A DNA stretch of 64,000 bases from Xylanibacter caecicola (GTDB taxonomy: Bacteria; Bacteroidota; Bacteroidia; Bacteroidales; Bacteroidaceae), in NCBI RefSeq assembly GCF_013166515.1, contig NZ_JABKKJ010000007.1:1-64000 (forward strand). Reading direction: 5' to 3'. The notes under the pieces were generated by a model that was not told the DNA's origin, did no database searches, and was given only the letters and a program-made list of their open reading frames with translations. A program made the translations under genes and the position numbers. Shown here one piece after another: positions 53,085 through 63,048 of the stretch (positions are counted from its first letter, which is position 1; the number at the start of each line of letters is the position of its first letter).

Positions 53085-55628
53085 TCACACGGCTGACAAT
53101 TCAACGACAAGTTCATCCTTGTCCGTTTTCTTGTCAATACTTATAGTATCGCCCTGTTTTATGTCACCGTTCAGCATGATATCGCATACACTGTCTTCGA
53201 CATAGTTCTGTATTGCCCTTTTCAACGGACGTGCACCATACTGCCTGTCGTAGCCTTTCTCTGCCAGAAAATCTTTCGCCTTGTCCGTGATTGTTATGCC
53301 ATATCCCATTTCGGAGATACGTCCGAACAGTTCGGACAGTTCTATGCCGATAATCTTCTTTATTGCCTCCTGTCCCAACTGGTCGAACGTTATTATCTCG
53401 TCCAGACGGTTCAGGAACTCGGGACTGAACTGTTTGTTGAGGCTTTTCTGTATTATCGAGCGTGCATACTCATTGTGCATGTCATCGCCGGAAAGGGCGG
53501 AAGATGCCGTTCCGAAGCCTATTCCGTGCCCGAAGTCCTTCAACTGTCGTGTGCCGACATTGCTTGTCATGATGACAACTGTGTTACGGAAGTCGACCAA
53601 TCTGCCATATCCGTCGGTGAGACGTCCCTCGTCAAGCACCTGCAACAGCATGTTGAACACATTGCCATGGGCTTTCTCTATCTCATCGAGCAGCACGACG
53701 GAATAAGGATGACGGCGCACTTTCTCCGTAAGTTGTCCGCCTTCCTCATAGCCCACATATCCGGGAGGAGCGCCGACAAGGCGCGATGTGTTGAAGCTCT
53801 CGCTGTATTCGCTCATGTCAACACGTATGATGGCATCCGGCGAACCGAACATAAACTCTGCCAGTTTCTTTGCCAGATATGTCTTTCCGGTACCGGTAGG
53901 ACCGAGAAACATGAACGCTCCGATAGGGCGGTTGGGATTACGCAGTCCCAGACGGCTGCGCTGTATTGCCTTTACTATCTTTTCTATGGCACCGTCCTGC
54001 CCTATCACCGCACCGCGAAGCTCGTCTCCCATGCCCTTGAAACGTATGCCTTCCGTCTCTTCCATCTGCCGGGCAGGAACGCCGGTCATACGTGACACGA
54101 CATCCGCCACATCGTCCGCACCTATGCTTTCACGCACGTCATTGTCGCCATTGGCATAGTCTTCCTTCAGCTTTTCAAGCTCCGCCTCCAGCTCGCACTG
54201 CTTGTCACGATAGCTTGCCGCAAGCTCGAAGTTCTGATTGTGTACGGCCGCCTGCTTCTGTTCTTTTACATAAGCAATCTCTTTTTCCTTTTCCCTTATC
54301 TCCGGTGGTACCTGTACATGTTTGAGATGCACATGCGCACCGGTCTCGTCCATGGCATCTATCGCCTTGTCAGGGAAGAACCTGTCAGTGACAAAACGGT
54401 CTGTCAATTTGACACATGCCGCCAACGCCTCCTCCGTATATGTCACATGATGATGACTTTCGTAGCGGTCTTTTATGTTATGAAGTATCGTGAGGGTCTC
54501 TTCTTTCGTTGTCGGCTCCACGATAACCTTCTGGAAACGCCGCTCAAGGGCGCCGTCCTTTTCAATAGACTTGCGATACTCGTCAAGCGTTGTGGCACCG
54601 ATACACTGTATCACACCGCGTGCAAGCGCCGGTTTCATTATGTTTGCGGCATCCATGGAGCCCGGTGTGGAACCTGCACCTATAAGAGTGTGTATCTCGT
54701 CGATGAAGACTATGACATTGGGATTTTTCTCTATTTCCTGTATCAACGCCCTTACACGCTCTTCAAACTGCCCCCTGTATTTCGTGCCTGCCACAATGGC
54801 TGTCATGTCAAGGCTTATGACACGCTTGCCGAAAAGTATGGGCGATGTACGGTTTTGGGCTATGAGCTGTGCCAGTCCCTCGACAATGGCGCTCTTTCCC
54901 ACACCCGGTTCGCCAATGAGAACGGGATTGTTCTTCTTTCTGCGGCACAGTATCTCCGTGACACGGAGCATCTCTTTATCACGCCCCACGATAGGGTCGA
55001 GCTTGCCTTCGGCAGCAGCCTTGGTAAGGTCTGTGCCGAACTTGTCGAGCACCGGGGTGCTTCCCTGTTTGCCCTGCGGACGCGTTGCCGTAGACTGCCG
55101 TTGTGTATTACGGCTGCCGCCTGCCGACTCAAAGCCTCCGTTGTCATCGTCTTCCTCATCGGGAATGTCAAGCCCGTCCTGTATGTGGCTTGCCTTTTGC
55201 TGGAAAAAAGCCAGCGTATCGTCGTAGTTCATATTATTCATTTCCAATATTTCTTTTGCCCCGTTGCTCGTAGAGTCATGCAATATGGCGAGCAGCAGGT
55301 GGCTCTCGTCCACCATCTGCCGCGACTGTACACGTGCCTCAAGCACCGACATCTTCAATATGCGGCTCGCCTTGTCGTTCAGCACAAGCTCGTGTGTGTT
55401 GAACGGACGCTCCGCCTCATCCTCGCGCACCCTTGTCTCAAGCTCGCCCTTTATTGTCCTGAAGTCTATGTCAAGCTGCAACAAAAGGTCATGAACCGGT
55501 CCTCCCTTGTCGCGCAAGATGCCCAACAGAAGATGCTCCGGACCGACGGACTTGCTTGCAAGCCGCGCCGCCTCTTCCCTGCTGAAGGCAAGTATCTGCG
55601 ATACTTTAGGTGAAAATTGACTTGTCAT
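53085..55628 (-). CDS. clpC: ATP-dependent Clp protease ATP-binding subunit ClpC
   Basis: An 847-residue HSP100 unfoldase. Two Clp-N repeats (residues 5-145), first AAA with GEPGVGKSA (about 239-247) and VFIDEIHTLIGAGS, a UVR/coiled middle (EKEKEIAYVKEQKQAAVHNQ), and the second AAA with FLGPTGTGKTYLAKKLAEF and VVLLDEIEKAHGNV. It unfolds substrates for ClpP and takes part in stress control. The start at ATG 55628 is set by the Clp-N domain; the longer upstream frame is not family sequence. No mcsA/mcsB neighbours. Confidence 0.95.
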   Translation of the reverse strand: MTSQFSPKVSQILAFSREEAARLASKSVGPEHLLLGILRDKGGPVHDLLLQLDIDFRTIKGELETRVREDEAERPFNTHELVLNDKASRILKMSVLEARVQSRQMVDESHLLLAILHDSTSNGAKEILEMNNMNYDDTLAFFQQKASHIQDGLDIPDEEDDDNGGFESAGGSRNTQRQSTATRPQGKQGSTPVLDKFGTDLTKAAAEGKLDPIVGRDKEMLRVTEILCRRKKNNPVLIGEPGVGKSAIVEGLAQLIAQNRTSPILFGKRVISLDMTAIVAGTKYRGQFEERVRALIQEIEKNPNVIVFIDEIHTLIGAGSTPGSMDAANIMKPALARGVIQCIGATTLDEYRKSIEKDGALERRFQKVIVEPTTKEETLTILHNIKDRYESHHHVTYTEEALAACVKLTDRFVTDRFFPDKAIDAMDETGAHVHLKHVQVPPEIREKEKEIAYVKEQKQAAVHNQNFELAASYRDKQCELEAELEKLKEDYANGDNDVRESIGADDVADVVSRMTGVPARQMEETEGIRFKGMGDELRGAVIGQDGAIEKIVKAIQRSRLGLRNPNRPIGAFMFLGPTGTGKTYLAKKLAEFMFGSPDAIIRVDMSEYSESFNTSRLVGAPPGYVGYEEGGQLTEKVRRHPYSVVLLDEIEKAHGNVFNMLLQVLDEGRLTDGYGRLVDFRNTVVIMTSNVGTRQLKDFGHGIGFGTASSALSGDDMHNEYARSIIQKSLNKQFSPEFLNRLDEIITFDQLGQEAIKKIIGIELSELFGRISEMGYGITITDKAKDFLAEKGYDRQYGARPLKRAIQNYVEDSVCDIMLNGDIKQGDTISIDKKTDKDELVVELSAV

Positions 55629-55979
55629 TGTATATCGTTTCCTTTCTTTTCTTGATGTAACATGCCGATACGGAATGAGTGCCGCACCGTTAACGGATAT
55701 ATTCCGCCTTATACATTGTAAACAAAATACGTGCCAACATATACACGGAATTGCAAAAGATGACATTCCGGTTTCCAAAAGACGGCATTTCGCACTCCAA
55801 AAGGTGGCATTTAAGCCCCTAAAAGGGCATCTTTAAGAGTGCTAAAGCATAGCTTTTTGATCCGTAAGTTTTACGGTTAAAAATACAACGGTTTGTTATT
55901 CAGAATTTGGACATATATAAAAAATCGCAAGCGGATCACACCTGTTTGCTTACGATTTTCGGACAAGAAAGACACGGAT
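55629..55979. other. gene-free stretch with Prevotella-type intergenic repeats
   Basis: Between clpC and the DUF58 gene. 55770-55870 consists of degenerate units such as AAAAGGTGGCATTTAAG and AAAAGGGCATCTTTAAG. I see no ORF. The DUF58 operon terminator is at the right end. Confidence 0.65.
55919..55959 (-). terminator. terminator of the MoxR/DUF58 operon
   Basis: AAAATCGCAAGC (55921-55932) and GCTTACGATTTT (55948-55959) form a stem with one mismatch. The minus strand continues with TTTTTT. Confidence 0.8.
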
Positions 55980-57293
55980 TTACCAAACCGCATGTCTTGA
56001 TTTCATCTCAAGATATTTGTTTATTATATCCACCGACAGGTTTTCGGGCGTTGTAAGCAGGCTCAATATGCCGTTCTGCCTCAGCAAAGAGACAATGAGG
56101 CGTTGCTCACCGGCAAACTTTTCGGCAATGACATGACGGTAATACTCTTCGGTATCCGAGGGTTTTGAGGAGATATAGTCCTTCAAATCCCTGTCTTCGA
56201 AGAACACTACGAGAAGGCGATGACGGCTGTTGAGCTGTCTGAGATAAGGCAACCGCCGTTCCATGGATGTCTTTCCGCTGAAATTTGTGTAAAGGATAAG
56301 CAGCGAACGCTTGCTGACGTTCATGTTGATGTTTGCAACAAGCGCCGAATAGTCGGTTTCTCCAAAGGTTGTCTCCTGGTTATAGAGGCTGTCAAGTATC
56401 TTCTGCATCTGTCCCGAGCGCGCCGAGGCGGGAAGGCAGGTGTCGAACTTGTCGTTGAAAGTAATCAGTCCCGCCTTGTCCTGCTTGCGTATCGCCACAT
56501 AAGAGAGGACAAGCGACGCGTTTATGGCATAGTCGAGAAGCGTCATTCCACGAAAGGCATGCTGCATTACACGCCCCTTGTCTATCACGGAAAACACCTG
56601 TTGCGAACGTTCATCCTGATAGACGTTTACCATAAGGTGGCTGCGGCGTGCCGTGGCACGCCAGTTTATCGTGCGGTAGTCATCGCCCTCGACATAGTCG
56701 CGTATCTGTTCGAACTCGGTATTGTGCCCCGCACGGCGTATCTTCTTCACACCCATGTCGCTGAGACGGTTGCTTATGGCAAGCAGCTCATAGCGGTGAA
56801 GCATGAGAAACGACGGATATACCTTGACATCTTCGGGCTTGCCGCATGTGAACCGACGCCGGACGCACCCGACAGACGTAGATGCAAAGACGCGTATATG
56901 CCCGAAGCCGTAGACGCCGCGCCGCGTAGGGCGCAGCATATACGACACGGTCTTGCCCTCGCGCGCCTTCAACGTAAAGCGGAAATCTATGTCGCGCCGC
57001 TGGAAAACAAAAGGTATCTCATCGGTAATGCTCAGTTTTATTCCGAACGGATACGTGCTTTCCACACGCAGACTCACCTCATTGTCATCGCCGTTGGAAA
57101 ACCTTGCGGAACAGCTGCGCCACGCATCTATGCCCTTTCGGCTCCACAGCATGGCGGTCTCCACGGCAACGGCTATGCAGAAAAGCACAAGAAGCCACTT
57201 GCCGACGGCATAAAGCGGCGGCAGGAAATATCCTCCGGCAATTATCAGTATTATGACAGCGGATATGAGATAGAACCTTTGCGTGAGATACAT
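55980..57293 (-). CDS. DUF58 domain protein
   Basis: A 437-residue protein with one or two N-terminal membrane segments (about 8-45), a beta-rich domain, and the DUF58 signature EFEQIRDYVEGDDYRTINWRATARRS near 193-218, followed by a von Willebrand A-like fold (QVFSVIDKGRVM). It partners the MoxR ATPase 33 bp upstream. Last gene of the operon; role in envelope or metal-cofactor assembly is only inferred for the family. Confidence 0.92.
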   Translation of the reverse strand: MYLTQRFYLISAVIILIIAGGYFLPPLYAVGKWLLVLFCIAVAVETAMLWSRKGIDAWRSCSARFSNGDDNEVSLRVESTYPFGIKLSITDEIPFVFQRRDIDFRFTLKAREGKTVSYMLRPTRRGVYGFGHIRVFASTSVGCVRRRFTCGKPEDVKVYPSFLMLHRYELLAISNRLSDMGVKKIRRAGHNTEFEQIRDYVEGDDYRTINWRATARRSHLMVNVYQDERSQQVFSVIDKGRVMQHAFRGMTLLDYAINASLVLSYVAIRKQDKAGLITFNDKFDTCLPASARSGQMQKILDSLYNQETTFGETDYSALVANINMNVSKRSLLILYTNFSGKTSMERRLPYLRQLNSRHRLLVVFFEDRDLKDYISSKPSDTEEYYRHVIAEKFAGEQRLIVSLLRQNGILSLLTTPENLSVDIINKYLEMKSRHAVW

Positions 57294-57326
57294 CTTATAT
57301 TATAATGTTATAAAGCCTCGTATACG

Positions 57327-58289
57327 TTATTTGGGAACCTCAACCTTGTCCATCAGCCTTTGCACGACCTTCACCGGAGAGTATCCTTCCATCTCCGCCT
57401 CTGCCGTAAGTAAAAGGCGGTGGCTTAATATCGGCGGCGCAACAGTCTTTATGTCTTCGGGCGTAACGAAGTCGCGTCCCTGAAGAAGGGCGTATGCCTT
57501 CGATGCGCGGAGCATTGAGACGGATGCGCGCGGCGACGCTCCGAGGAATACGGCACGCGACGTACGCGTCTGCCGTACAATCTGTACGATATATTGCAGC
57601 AATGACTTGTCTACAACAACATTGCCCACCATGGCACGGAACTGCAACAGTTCGCTGCGTGAGATAACAGGCTCGATGCCGTCAAGACGCACCAACGAGG
57701 CATTGGCATGGTGGCGTTCGAGGATTGCCGTTTCATCCTCTTCCGACGGATATCCCATGTCTATCTTCATAAGAAAGCGGTCGAGCTGTGCCTCGGGCAG
57801 CTTGTATGTGCCCTCCTGCTCTACGGGATTTTGCGTGGCGATTATCGTATAGACATCATCCATGCGGCGGGTCACGCCGTCTATCGTCACCTGTCGCTCT
57901 TCCATAACCTCGAACAACGCCGCCTGTGTCTTTGCCGGAGCACGGTTAATCTCGTCGACAAGAACCATGTCTGCAAACACCGGACCTTTGTGAAAGTCAA
58001 ACTCTGATGTCTTGACGTTGAACACCGTTGTGCCGAGAACATCGCTCGGCATGAGGTCCGGAGTGAACTGGACACGCGAGAAACGCAGGTCTACCAGCCG
58101 CGACACAAGCCGTGCGAGCAGCGTCTTCGCCACACCGGGCACGCCTTCGATAAGCACATGACCGTCGGCAAGTATACATGTAAGCACCAAATCCACGGCA
58201 GACTCCTGTCCTACGACAATCTGCGATATGCGGTCTTTCAACAGCTGCACCTTCTCACTGAAAGCTGTAAGGTCTGTTCTCTGTTCCAT
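57327..58289 (-). CDS. MoxR family AAA ATPase
   Basis: A 320-residue MoxR-type AAA+: HVLIEGVPGVAKTLLARL (Walker A), FADMVLVDEINRAPAKTQAALFEVMEERQVTIDG (Walker B and sensor), IATQNPVEQEGTYKLPEAQLDRF. It acts as a chaperone-like partner of the DUF58/VWA proteins. It starts 4 bp after the DUF4350 stop. Confidence 0.94.
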   Translation of the reverse strand: MEQRTDLTAFSEKVQLLKDRISQIVVGQESAVDLVLTCILADGHVLIEGVPGVAKTLLARLVSRLVDLRFSRVQFTPDLMPSDVLGTTVFNVKTSEFDFHKGPVFADMVLVDEINRAPAKTQAALFEVMEERQVTIDGVTRRMDDVYTIIATQNPVEQEGTYKLPEAQLDRFLMKIDMGYPSEEDETAILERHHANASLVRLDGIEPVISRSELLQFRAMVGNVVVDKSLLQYIVQIVRQTRTSRAVFLGASPRASVSMLRASKAYALLQGRDFVTPEDIKTVAPPILSHRLLLTAEAEMEGYSPVKVVQRLMDKVEVPK

Positions 58290-58293
58290 ATCT

Positions 58294-59646
58294 CTACATT
58301 ATTTTGTTTATTATCATGTTCATGTTGTCTATGTATATCTTCACACCATACTCGGTGACGTTGCTCTCACGGTCTGCCACCTTGCGCAGATCGGATATGA
58401 TGCTCTCCACTTCTTCGCGTCGAAGCCCCGTATGTGCGGATATGACGGAGAACGAACGGCTGTCTGCGCCCCGGTCTGTTATGTCTACCATAAGCAGACG
58501 GCGCAGTTCTTCGGCAAAGAAAGCAAACTTCTTGCGCACAATATCCGAGTGGTCTTTATTGTGATAATAAAGTGTTCCGATAAGTTTCACAAACTCGAGC
58601 GAACGGTTTTGCGGCTGTTCGATAACGGGGATTACGCGCTGGCGACGGCGTGCGGTAAATATAAGGAACAACATTATTACAAGCAGAGACAGATACAGAG
58701 CCGTGCGCAATGGCGGCTGTCCGAGAAAGAAGCGCAAAGGCGATGCTTCCGCCTCTTCCACATCGGGTGTCTTCATGCAGGATGTTGTGCGCACCACGGG
58801 CTTGTCGCCGATATGAGACATAAGACGGAATATGTATTCTGACGTTATGCTATCGAGTATGCCGTAGTTTGTAAACAACAAGGGCGTTGAAACAAGCATA
58901 ACACTGCCCTTACCCACCTTTGTTCTTATTGCAACGGGCAACCTACTGATAGGTTTTGTTGCGGGTGTTTCATCGGACAATGTGTCTGCCACGACATGTT
59001 CCACCACAACACCGTCTTCTCCAACAGTAGTTTCCGTAACATAATCCATGTCGCAGGATTCGAGAAATGCAAGAACTTCCGCATCACATATGCTGTCCGA
59101 CATCATCAGTTTTCCTCTCATCATCGAATATACGGGATACATATTGGCTTTATATACAGCGTCATCCTTATGCCAATATATCGTGTCATGGGCACGGGAC
59201 ATGTTGTTCTTTATCGCCTTCTTCAACGACGTTATACTGAAATAGTCATAACAGAAACATGCACCGAAGTTCTTCATCAACAGACTGTCGGACGTGTGGT
59301 TGTAGCTTTTGCGTCCTCCTGCAATCAGAACATTGCCGCCACGCTCCGCTATATGCCTTATGGCACCGACATCAATCTTGGATATGTTGACATCGTTGGT
59401 TATGATAAGTAGATTGACATTGTTGCTGTCATGGCTTATCTGATAAGGTGTCTTGTCCGTAACGACATATCCCGCCGGAACGGAACGCGACATGATGCTG
59501 TCGAAAACATAGCATCCGAAGGGGTTCTTGTCTTTATGCGAGAACGTGGGAGCCCATGAATAGCGTTGCGGCAGATTGATCTGCAACACGAACATCAATA
59601 CAAGAAGGACTGAAATGCCTATGATGAAACTGCGGCTTATCTTCAT
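58294..59646 (-). CDS. DUF4350 domain membrane protein
   Basis: A 450-residue protein: one N-terminal helix (SFIIGISVLLVLMFVLQINL), a periplasmic DUF4350 domain (NVNLLIITNDVNISKIDVGAI...GGNVLIAGGRKS, GKGSVMLVSTPLLFTNYG), a second helix near 326-345 and a cytoplasmic tail of about 100 residues. Start ATG 59646 overlaps the DUF4129 stop by 4 bp. Companion of MoxR/DUF58 in Bacteroidetes. Confidence 0.87.
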   Translation of the reverse strand: MKISRSFIIGISVLLVLMFVLQINLPQRYSWAPTFSHKDKNPFGCYVFDSIMSRSVPAGYVVTDKTPYQISHDSNNVNLLIITNDVNISKIDVGAIRHIAERGGNVLIAGGRKSYNHTSDSLLMKNFGACFCYDYFSITSLKKAIKNNMSRAHDTIYWHKDDAVYKANMYPVYSMMRGKLMMSDSICDAEVLAFLESCDMDYVTETTVGEDGVVVEHVVADTLSDETPATKPISRLPVAIRTKVGKGSVMLVSTPLLFTNYGILDSITSEYIFRLMSHIGDKPVVRTTSCMKTPDVEEAEASPLRFFLGQPPLRTALYLSLLVIMLFLIFTARRRQRVIPVIEQPQNRSLEFVKLIGTLYYHNKDHSDIVRKKFAFFAEELRRLLMVDITDRGADSRSFSVISAHTGLRREEVESIISDLRKVADRESNVTEYGVKIYIDNMNMIINKIM

Positions 59647-60278
59647 TGCGCACCTCCTTCCGACGCATTGACGCATGTATTAATGACGGTATGTCGCAGC
59701 CGCTGCATCTCATGTGCAAGCTCTTCCGTTGCGATAAAGTTGCCGTAGCGCACGCGCAGGAAGTGATTGGAGAACGTTCTGAATTCGGGTGTACCGACTT
59801 CAGCGATATATTGTGACGGTGTCTTATACGGCTGCCAGTCTATACTACCGGCATCCGAAAGGTCTTTGAGGGCATAAAGATATGTAAGTCGCACCGCCTC
59901 ACGATAGTCACACCGCTCCATGGCAAGGGCTATCTTTGCAGGGAAATCTATTCCGTATATAGTGTCTTCCGTAACTTCATACTCCTGAACCGTCTTTCCG
60001 CCCGTACCAAACAGCACGGGTTTCTTATAGTAAATGAAAGCAAGGACGGCTATGATGAACGCGATACCGATAGCACACCAGATGAATGTATGGTTATCGG
60101 TATAGAAACGACTGCCGAATATCCATGAAAAGATATTGTCTATCTGCATATATATCCATTCGCGCAGACTGAAATCCGACTGCACCATTTCGCGTGCATA
60201 GTCGTAATCTTCATCGGCACGCCATGCCTCAAGCACTGCTGTGTCTATTCTCAGCGTATCGGATACATTATTCAGCAT
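59643..60278 (-). CDS. DUF4129 domain protein
   Basis: 211 residues with one helix (about 71-86, FIWCAIGIAFIIAVLAFIYY) and a C-terminal cytoplasmic DUF4129 domain (EAVRLTYLYALKDLSDAG, PSQYIAEV, FLRVRYGNFIATEE). The usual operon mate of SpoIIM, DUF4350 and MoxR. Confidence 0.88.
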   Translation of the reverse strand: MLNNVSDTLRIDTAVLEAWRADEDYDYAREMVQSDFSLREWIYMQIDNIFSWIFGSRFYTDNHTFIWCAIGIAFIIAVLAFIYYKKPVLFGTGGKTVQEYEVTEDTIYGIDFPAKIALAMERCDYREAVRLTYLYALKDLSDAGSIDWQPYKTPSQYIAEVGTPEFRTFSNHFLRVRYGNFIATEELAHEMQRLRHTVINTCVNASEGGAQ

Positions 60279-60306
60279 GTCTGTTTCCGGTCTCGATCAA
60301 TAATCT

Positions 60307-61290
60307 TTAATATTTGAAAAGCTCGCTGTCGTCGATGTTGTTGTCCGACAAACGTTCGAAATTATCCACATCGCGCTCTACCGACATGCCGTCTATCTTA
60401 TCCGCCGCGTGACCATACTGTATGCCTATTCCGGTGTACATAAAAACGTATCCGACATACATACCGAACGCCTGCACCACTGCGAGCAGGTACATTATAA
60501 TGGTATATACCGGCGAAGCTGCAAATCCTGCACTATCGGCTGTATCCGATACGAGAAAAACACTGCGTGCTATCATCATGATATACCAAGGCATGGCAGA
60601 CGCACCCGAAATGACAGAAACAACAATATACATCACTAATATTACGGCAAAGATGCCTCCCCACGTCTTGAAACCAAGTCTGAAAGCTTTTGACATAGCC
60701 TGCATGACGGTTATATCTTCAACAATATATGCCGGTAATGATAGTGAAAGGGGTATCAAACAAACGATCAATGCAATAAAACACAGGACAAGAACAGCGG
60801 CAATGCCACTATCGGAACCTGCCGCAACGGACAATAATACCAGGACTAACACGAAAACAGAAATAAGAACAGTAACGACAAGTCCAAGAATGAACGAACG
60901 TTTCATTCCCCGCAAGAGATAAGGGCGGAAGCTGCCCAACGTCAGTCCTTCAAGCCGTTCGGCACGTTCGTTATACAATCTCATAAGTCCATAGACCAGT
61001 GACGAACAGACAAGCGAACCTATACACGCCATCAGCATAAACACCGAATAGCCTGCAATAAGAGAAAACAACTCTCCCGTTTGGGAATAGACATCCTCAT
61101 TGATAGCTCCTTTCAAGGAATATTCCATGAATGTGTTCATTCCCAATGCCTGTACAATGCTGACAGGCAGAATAAGATAAAGAAGAAACTTGAACAGCAG
61201 TCTGCCGTTTTCAGACAGATAGTCGAATGTTGCGGAAAGTTTTTCGCTGAACGAGCGCGTGCGGTATAGTTCAATCTTTTTTCTTTGCAT
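60307..61290 (-). CDS. membrane protein of unknown function (SpoIIM-MoxR operon)
   Basis: 327 residues with about six hydrophobic segments in three pairs (e.g. LFKFLLYLILPVSIVQALGM, FILGLVVTVLISVFVLVLVL). A long cytoplasmic start is rich in K/R. I do not recognise a named domain. It overlaps the SpoIIM gene by 20 bp and is 28 bp before DUF4129, so it is part of this conserved operon. Confidence 0.82.
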   Translation of the reverse strand: MQRKKIELYRTRSFSEKLSATFDYLSENGRLLFKFLLYLILPVSIVQALGMNTFMEYSLKGAINEDVYSQTGELFSLIAGYSVFMLMACIGSLVCSSLVYGLMRLYNERAERLEGLTLGSFRPYLLRGMKRSFILGLVVTVLISVFVLVLVLLSVAAGSDSGIAAVLVLCFIALIVCLIPLSLSLPAYIVEDITVMQAMSKAFRLGFKTWGGIFAVILVMYIVVSVISGASAMPWYIMMIARSVFLVSDTADSAGFAASPVYTIIMYLLAVVQAFGMYVGYVFMYTGIGIQYGHAADKIDGMSVERDVDNFERLSDNNIDDSELFKY

Positions 61291-62257
61291 GACTTTCAAT
61301 TTTATTTTGTTTGTTATTTATATGACAAGGCAATATGATAAAATAGAATATCACAAACGCCAACGACAGCAATATGAAACCAAGTCTAAACAGATATGGC
61401 AGTTCGGTATGACGGGTGACAAACCCTTCGACAAATCCGGCGACAATAAATATGGGGACAGTGCCGACAACTATCTTCAATCCGCGGCGTGCACCACGGC
61501 GAAAGGACACGAGACGTGAATACGTACCGGGAAACAGCCATCCGTTACCCAATGCCAGTCCCGCCGCACCGGCAACAACGACGGCAGACATTTCGAGTGT
61601 TCCGTGAAGGAACACTGTGAGAAAAGACTCGCCGAGAAGTCCGTGCTGCCAGAAGAATGTCTCGAAACAGCCTATCATTATACCGTTATAGAAAAGGCTC
61701 CAGCCCGTACCGATGCTCGTAAACAGTCCAAGGACAAATGTACGGAAAGCCACTCCTATATTATTAAAGGTTATATACAGGAACATGCTTGTCTCATCTC
61801 CTCCGGCATAGACATCCATGGGCTTCCCTTTGGCTATGTTGTCAAGAGTCATATCGACATAACCGTCGCCCAAAATCACACGCACAAACTCCGGATCGGC
61901 TGCCTGTGATATCATTCCTATTACGGCACTGACAAACATTATAAGGAAAGAAACTAACAGCAAACGGCGCTCATGATACATTACAAGGGGCACCTCGTGT
62001 GTCCAGAACGTCAACATACGCGACCATTTCTCACGCTTGTTCTTATAAATCTCGTTATGAATGGCAGATGCAAGGTTATTGAGATAGACGGTTATACGCG
62101 ACTCCGGATAATGTGTCATGGCAAAAGCAAGATCTGATGTTATGCCGACATACATCTCGGCAAGTTCATCGGGCGTATACCAGAAAGTGTCATCCATAAC
62201 ATGCTCGGCTTTCTGCCACCTGTCTATATTGTTGCGTATGAAAACTATTTCTTTCAT
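61271..62257 (-). CDS. SpoIIM (stage II sporulation M-like) family membrane protein
   Basis: A 328-residue protein with a cytoplasmic N-terminal part (KEIVFIRNNIDRWQKAEHVM) and then the SpoIIM-like membrane domain with ILGDGYVDMTLDNI, GVAFRTFVLGLFTSIGTGWSLFYNGIMIG and FLHGTLEMSAVVVAGAAGLALG. First gene of the operon, divergent from the RDD gene. The name is from homology; sporulation is not implied. ATG 62257 starts only 10 bp after a -7 box, so the mRNA may be nearly leaderless; ATG 62269 would overlap the box. Confidence 0.9.
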   Translation of the reverse strand: MKEIVFIRNNIDRWQKAEHVMDDTFWYTPDELAEMYVGITSDLAFAMTHYPESRITVYLNNLASAIHNEIYKNKREKWSRMLTFWTHEVPLVMYHERRLLLVSFLIMFVSAVIGMISQAADPEFVRVILGDGYVDMTLDNIAKGKPMDVYAGGDETSMFLYITFNNIGVAFRTFVLGLFTSIGTGWSLFYNGIMIGCFETFFWQHGLLGESFLTVFLHGTLEMSAVVVAGAAGLALGNGWLFPGTYSRLVSFRRGARRGLKIVVGTVPIFIVAGFVEGFVTRHTELPYLFRLGFILLSLAFVIFYFIILPCHINNKQNKIESHAKKKD

Positions 62258-62266
62258 TATCAATGA

Positions 62267-62274
62267 CAAAAATA
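62267..62274 (-). promoter_or_regulatory. -7 promoter box of the SpoIIM operon
   Basis: Minus-strand TATTTTTG directly upstream of ATG 62257; the shared intergenic space with the RDD gene is only 56 bp. Confidence 0.5.
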
Positions 62275-62286
62275 TAAATTAATTTG

Positions 62287-62294
62287 TATATTTG
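62287..62294 (+). promoter_or_regulatory. -7 promoter box of the RDD gene
   Basis: TATATTTG on the plus strand, 20 bp before ATG 62314. Confidence 0.55.
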
Positions 62295-62313
62295 CAACAT
62301 ATTCCAACAAGAA

Positions 62314-63048
62314 ATGGCTGCATCGGACATAATAACAGGACAGTTCGTCCGCATATCACAGACACCCGCAAGCATAGGAGACCGTATAATAGCAAGGATT
62401 ATCGACATGATTGTCATCGTGCTGTATATGTTGTCTGTTTCTTTCATGTTATTCGGTGGAACTTCGATATTATCTTTTTTGAGCAACGAAATTACCATTG
62501 TCATCTTCTTTGCAGCATATCTCCCTGCCATATTTTATTCTTTCTTGTGCGAAACTTTCAACAACGGACAGACTCTCGGAAAGCGGATAATGAAAACACG
62601 TGTGGTAAAAGCTGACGGCTCTACGCCCGGTATGGGAGATTTTCTGATGAGATGGATGCTGCTGCTTGTAGACCTTCATATAAGTTGCATAGGACTTATT
62701 GCCATTATATGCACAAAAAGGAACCAGCGTTTCGGCGACCTTGCCGCCGGCACATTGGTCATAAAACAAGAAGAATACAAGAAAATGCACGTGTCGCTCG
62801 ATGAGTTCAGCTATGCCAGAAAAGACTACCGCCCCGTATATCCCGAGGCTTCAAACCTGTCTTCCGGACAGATAGAAATAATAAGGAAGGCTATAAAAAG
62901 TTATGAACGCGACAACGGACAACAGGTTGCACGGCTTTCTAAAAAGATACAGGAAATGTTTGGAATAAAACCTAATGACAATGACAACATAAAGTTCCTT
63001 ACCACATTGGTTCACGATTATCAATATTATATTATGGAACTTATATAA
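62314..63048 (+). CDS. RDD family membrane protein
   Basis: A 244-residue protein with the RDD signature IGDRIIARIIDMIVIVLYM and the later QTLGKRIMKTRVVKADGSTP, three to four membrane helices in the first 150 residues, and a charged cytoplasmic tail. Divergent from SpoIIM, with which it is conserved. Function unproven; RDD proteins have been linked to transport. ATG 62314 (MAASDII) fits the domain better than the longer frame. Confidence 0.88.
   Translation: MAASDIITGQFVRISQTPASIGDRIIARIIDMIVIVLYMLSVSFMLFGGTSILSFLSNEITIVIFFAAYLPAIFYSFLCETFNNGQTLGKRIMKTRVVKADGSTPGMGDFLMRWMLLLVDLHISCIGLIAIICTKRNQRFGDLAAGTLVIKQEEYKKMHVSLDEFSYARKDYRPVYPEASNLSSGQIEIIRKAIKSYERDNGQQVARLSKKIQEMFGIKPNDNDNIKFLTTLVHDYQYYIMELI

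Noticed and set aside
54240-55613. 457-residue + strand open frame
   Set aside because: Antisense to clpC, Cys/His/Tyr-rich composition without domain features; a shadow frame.
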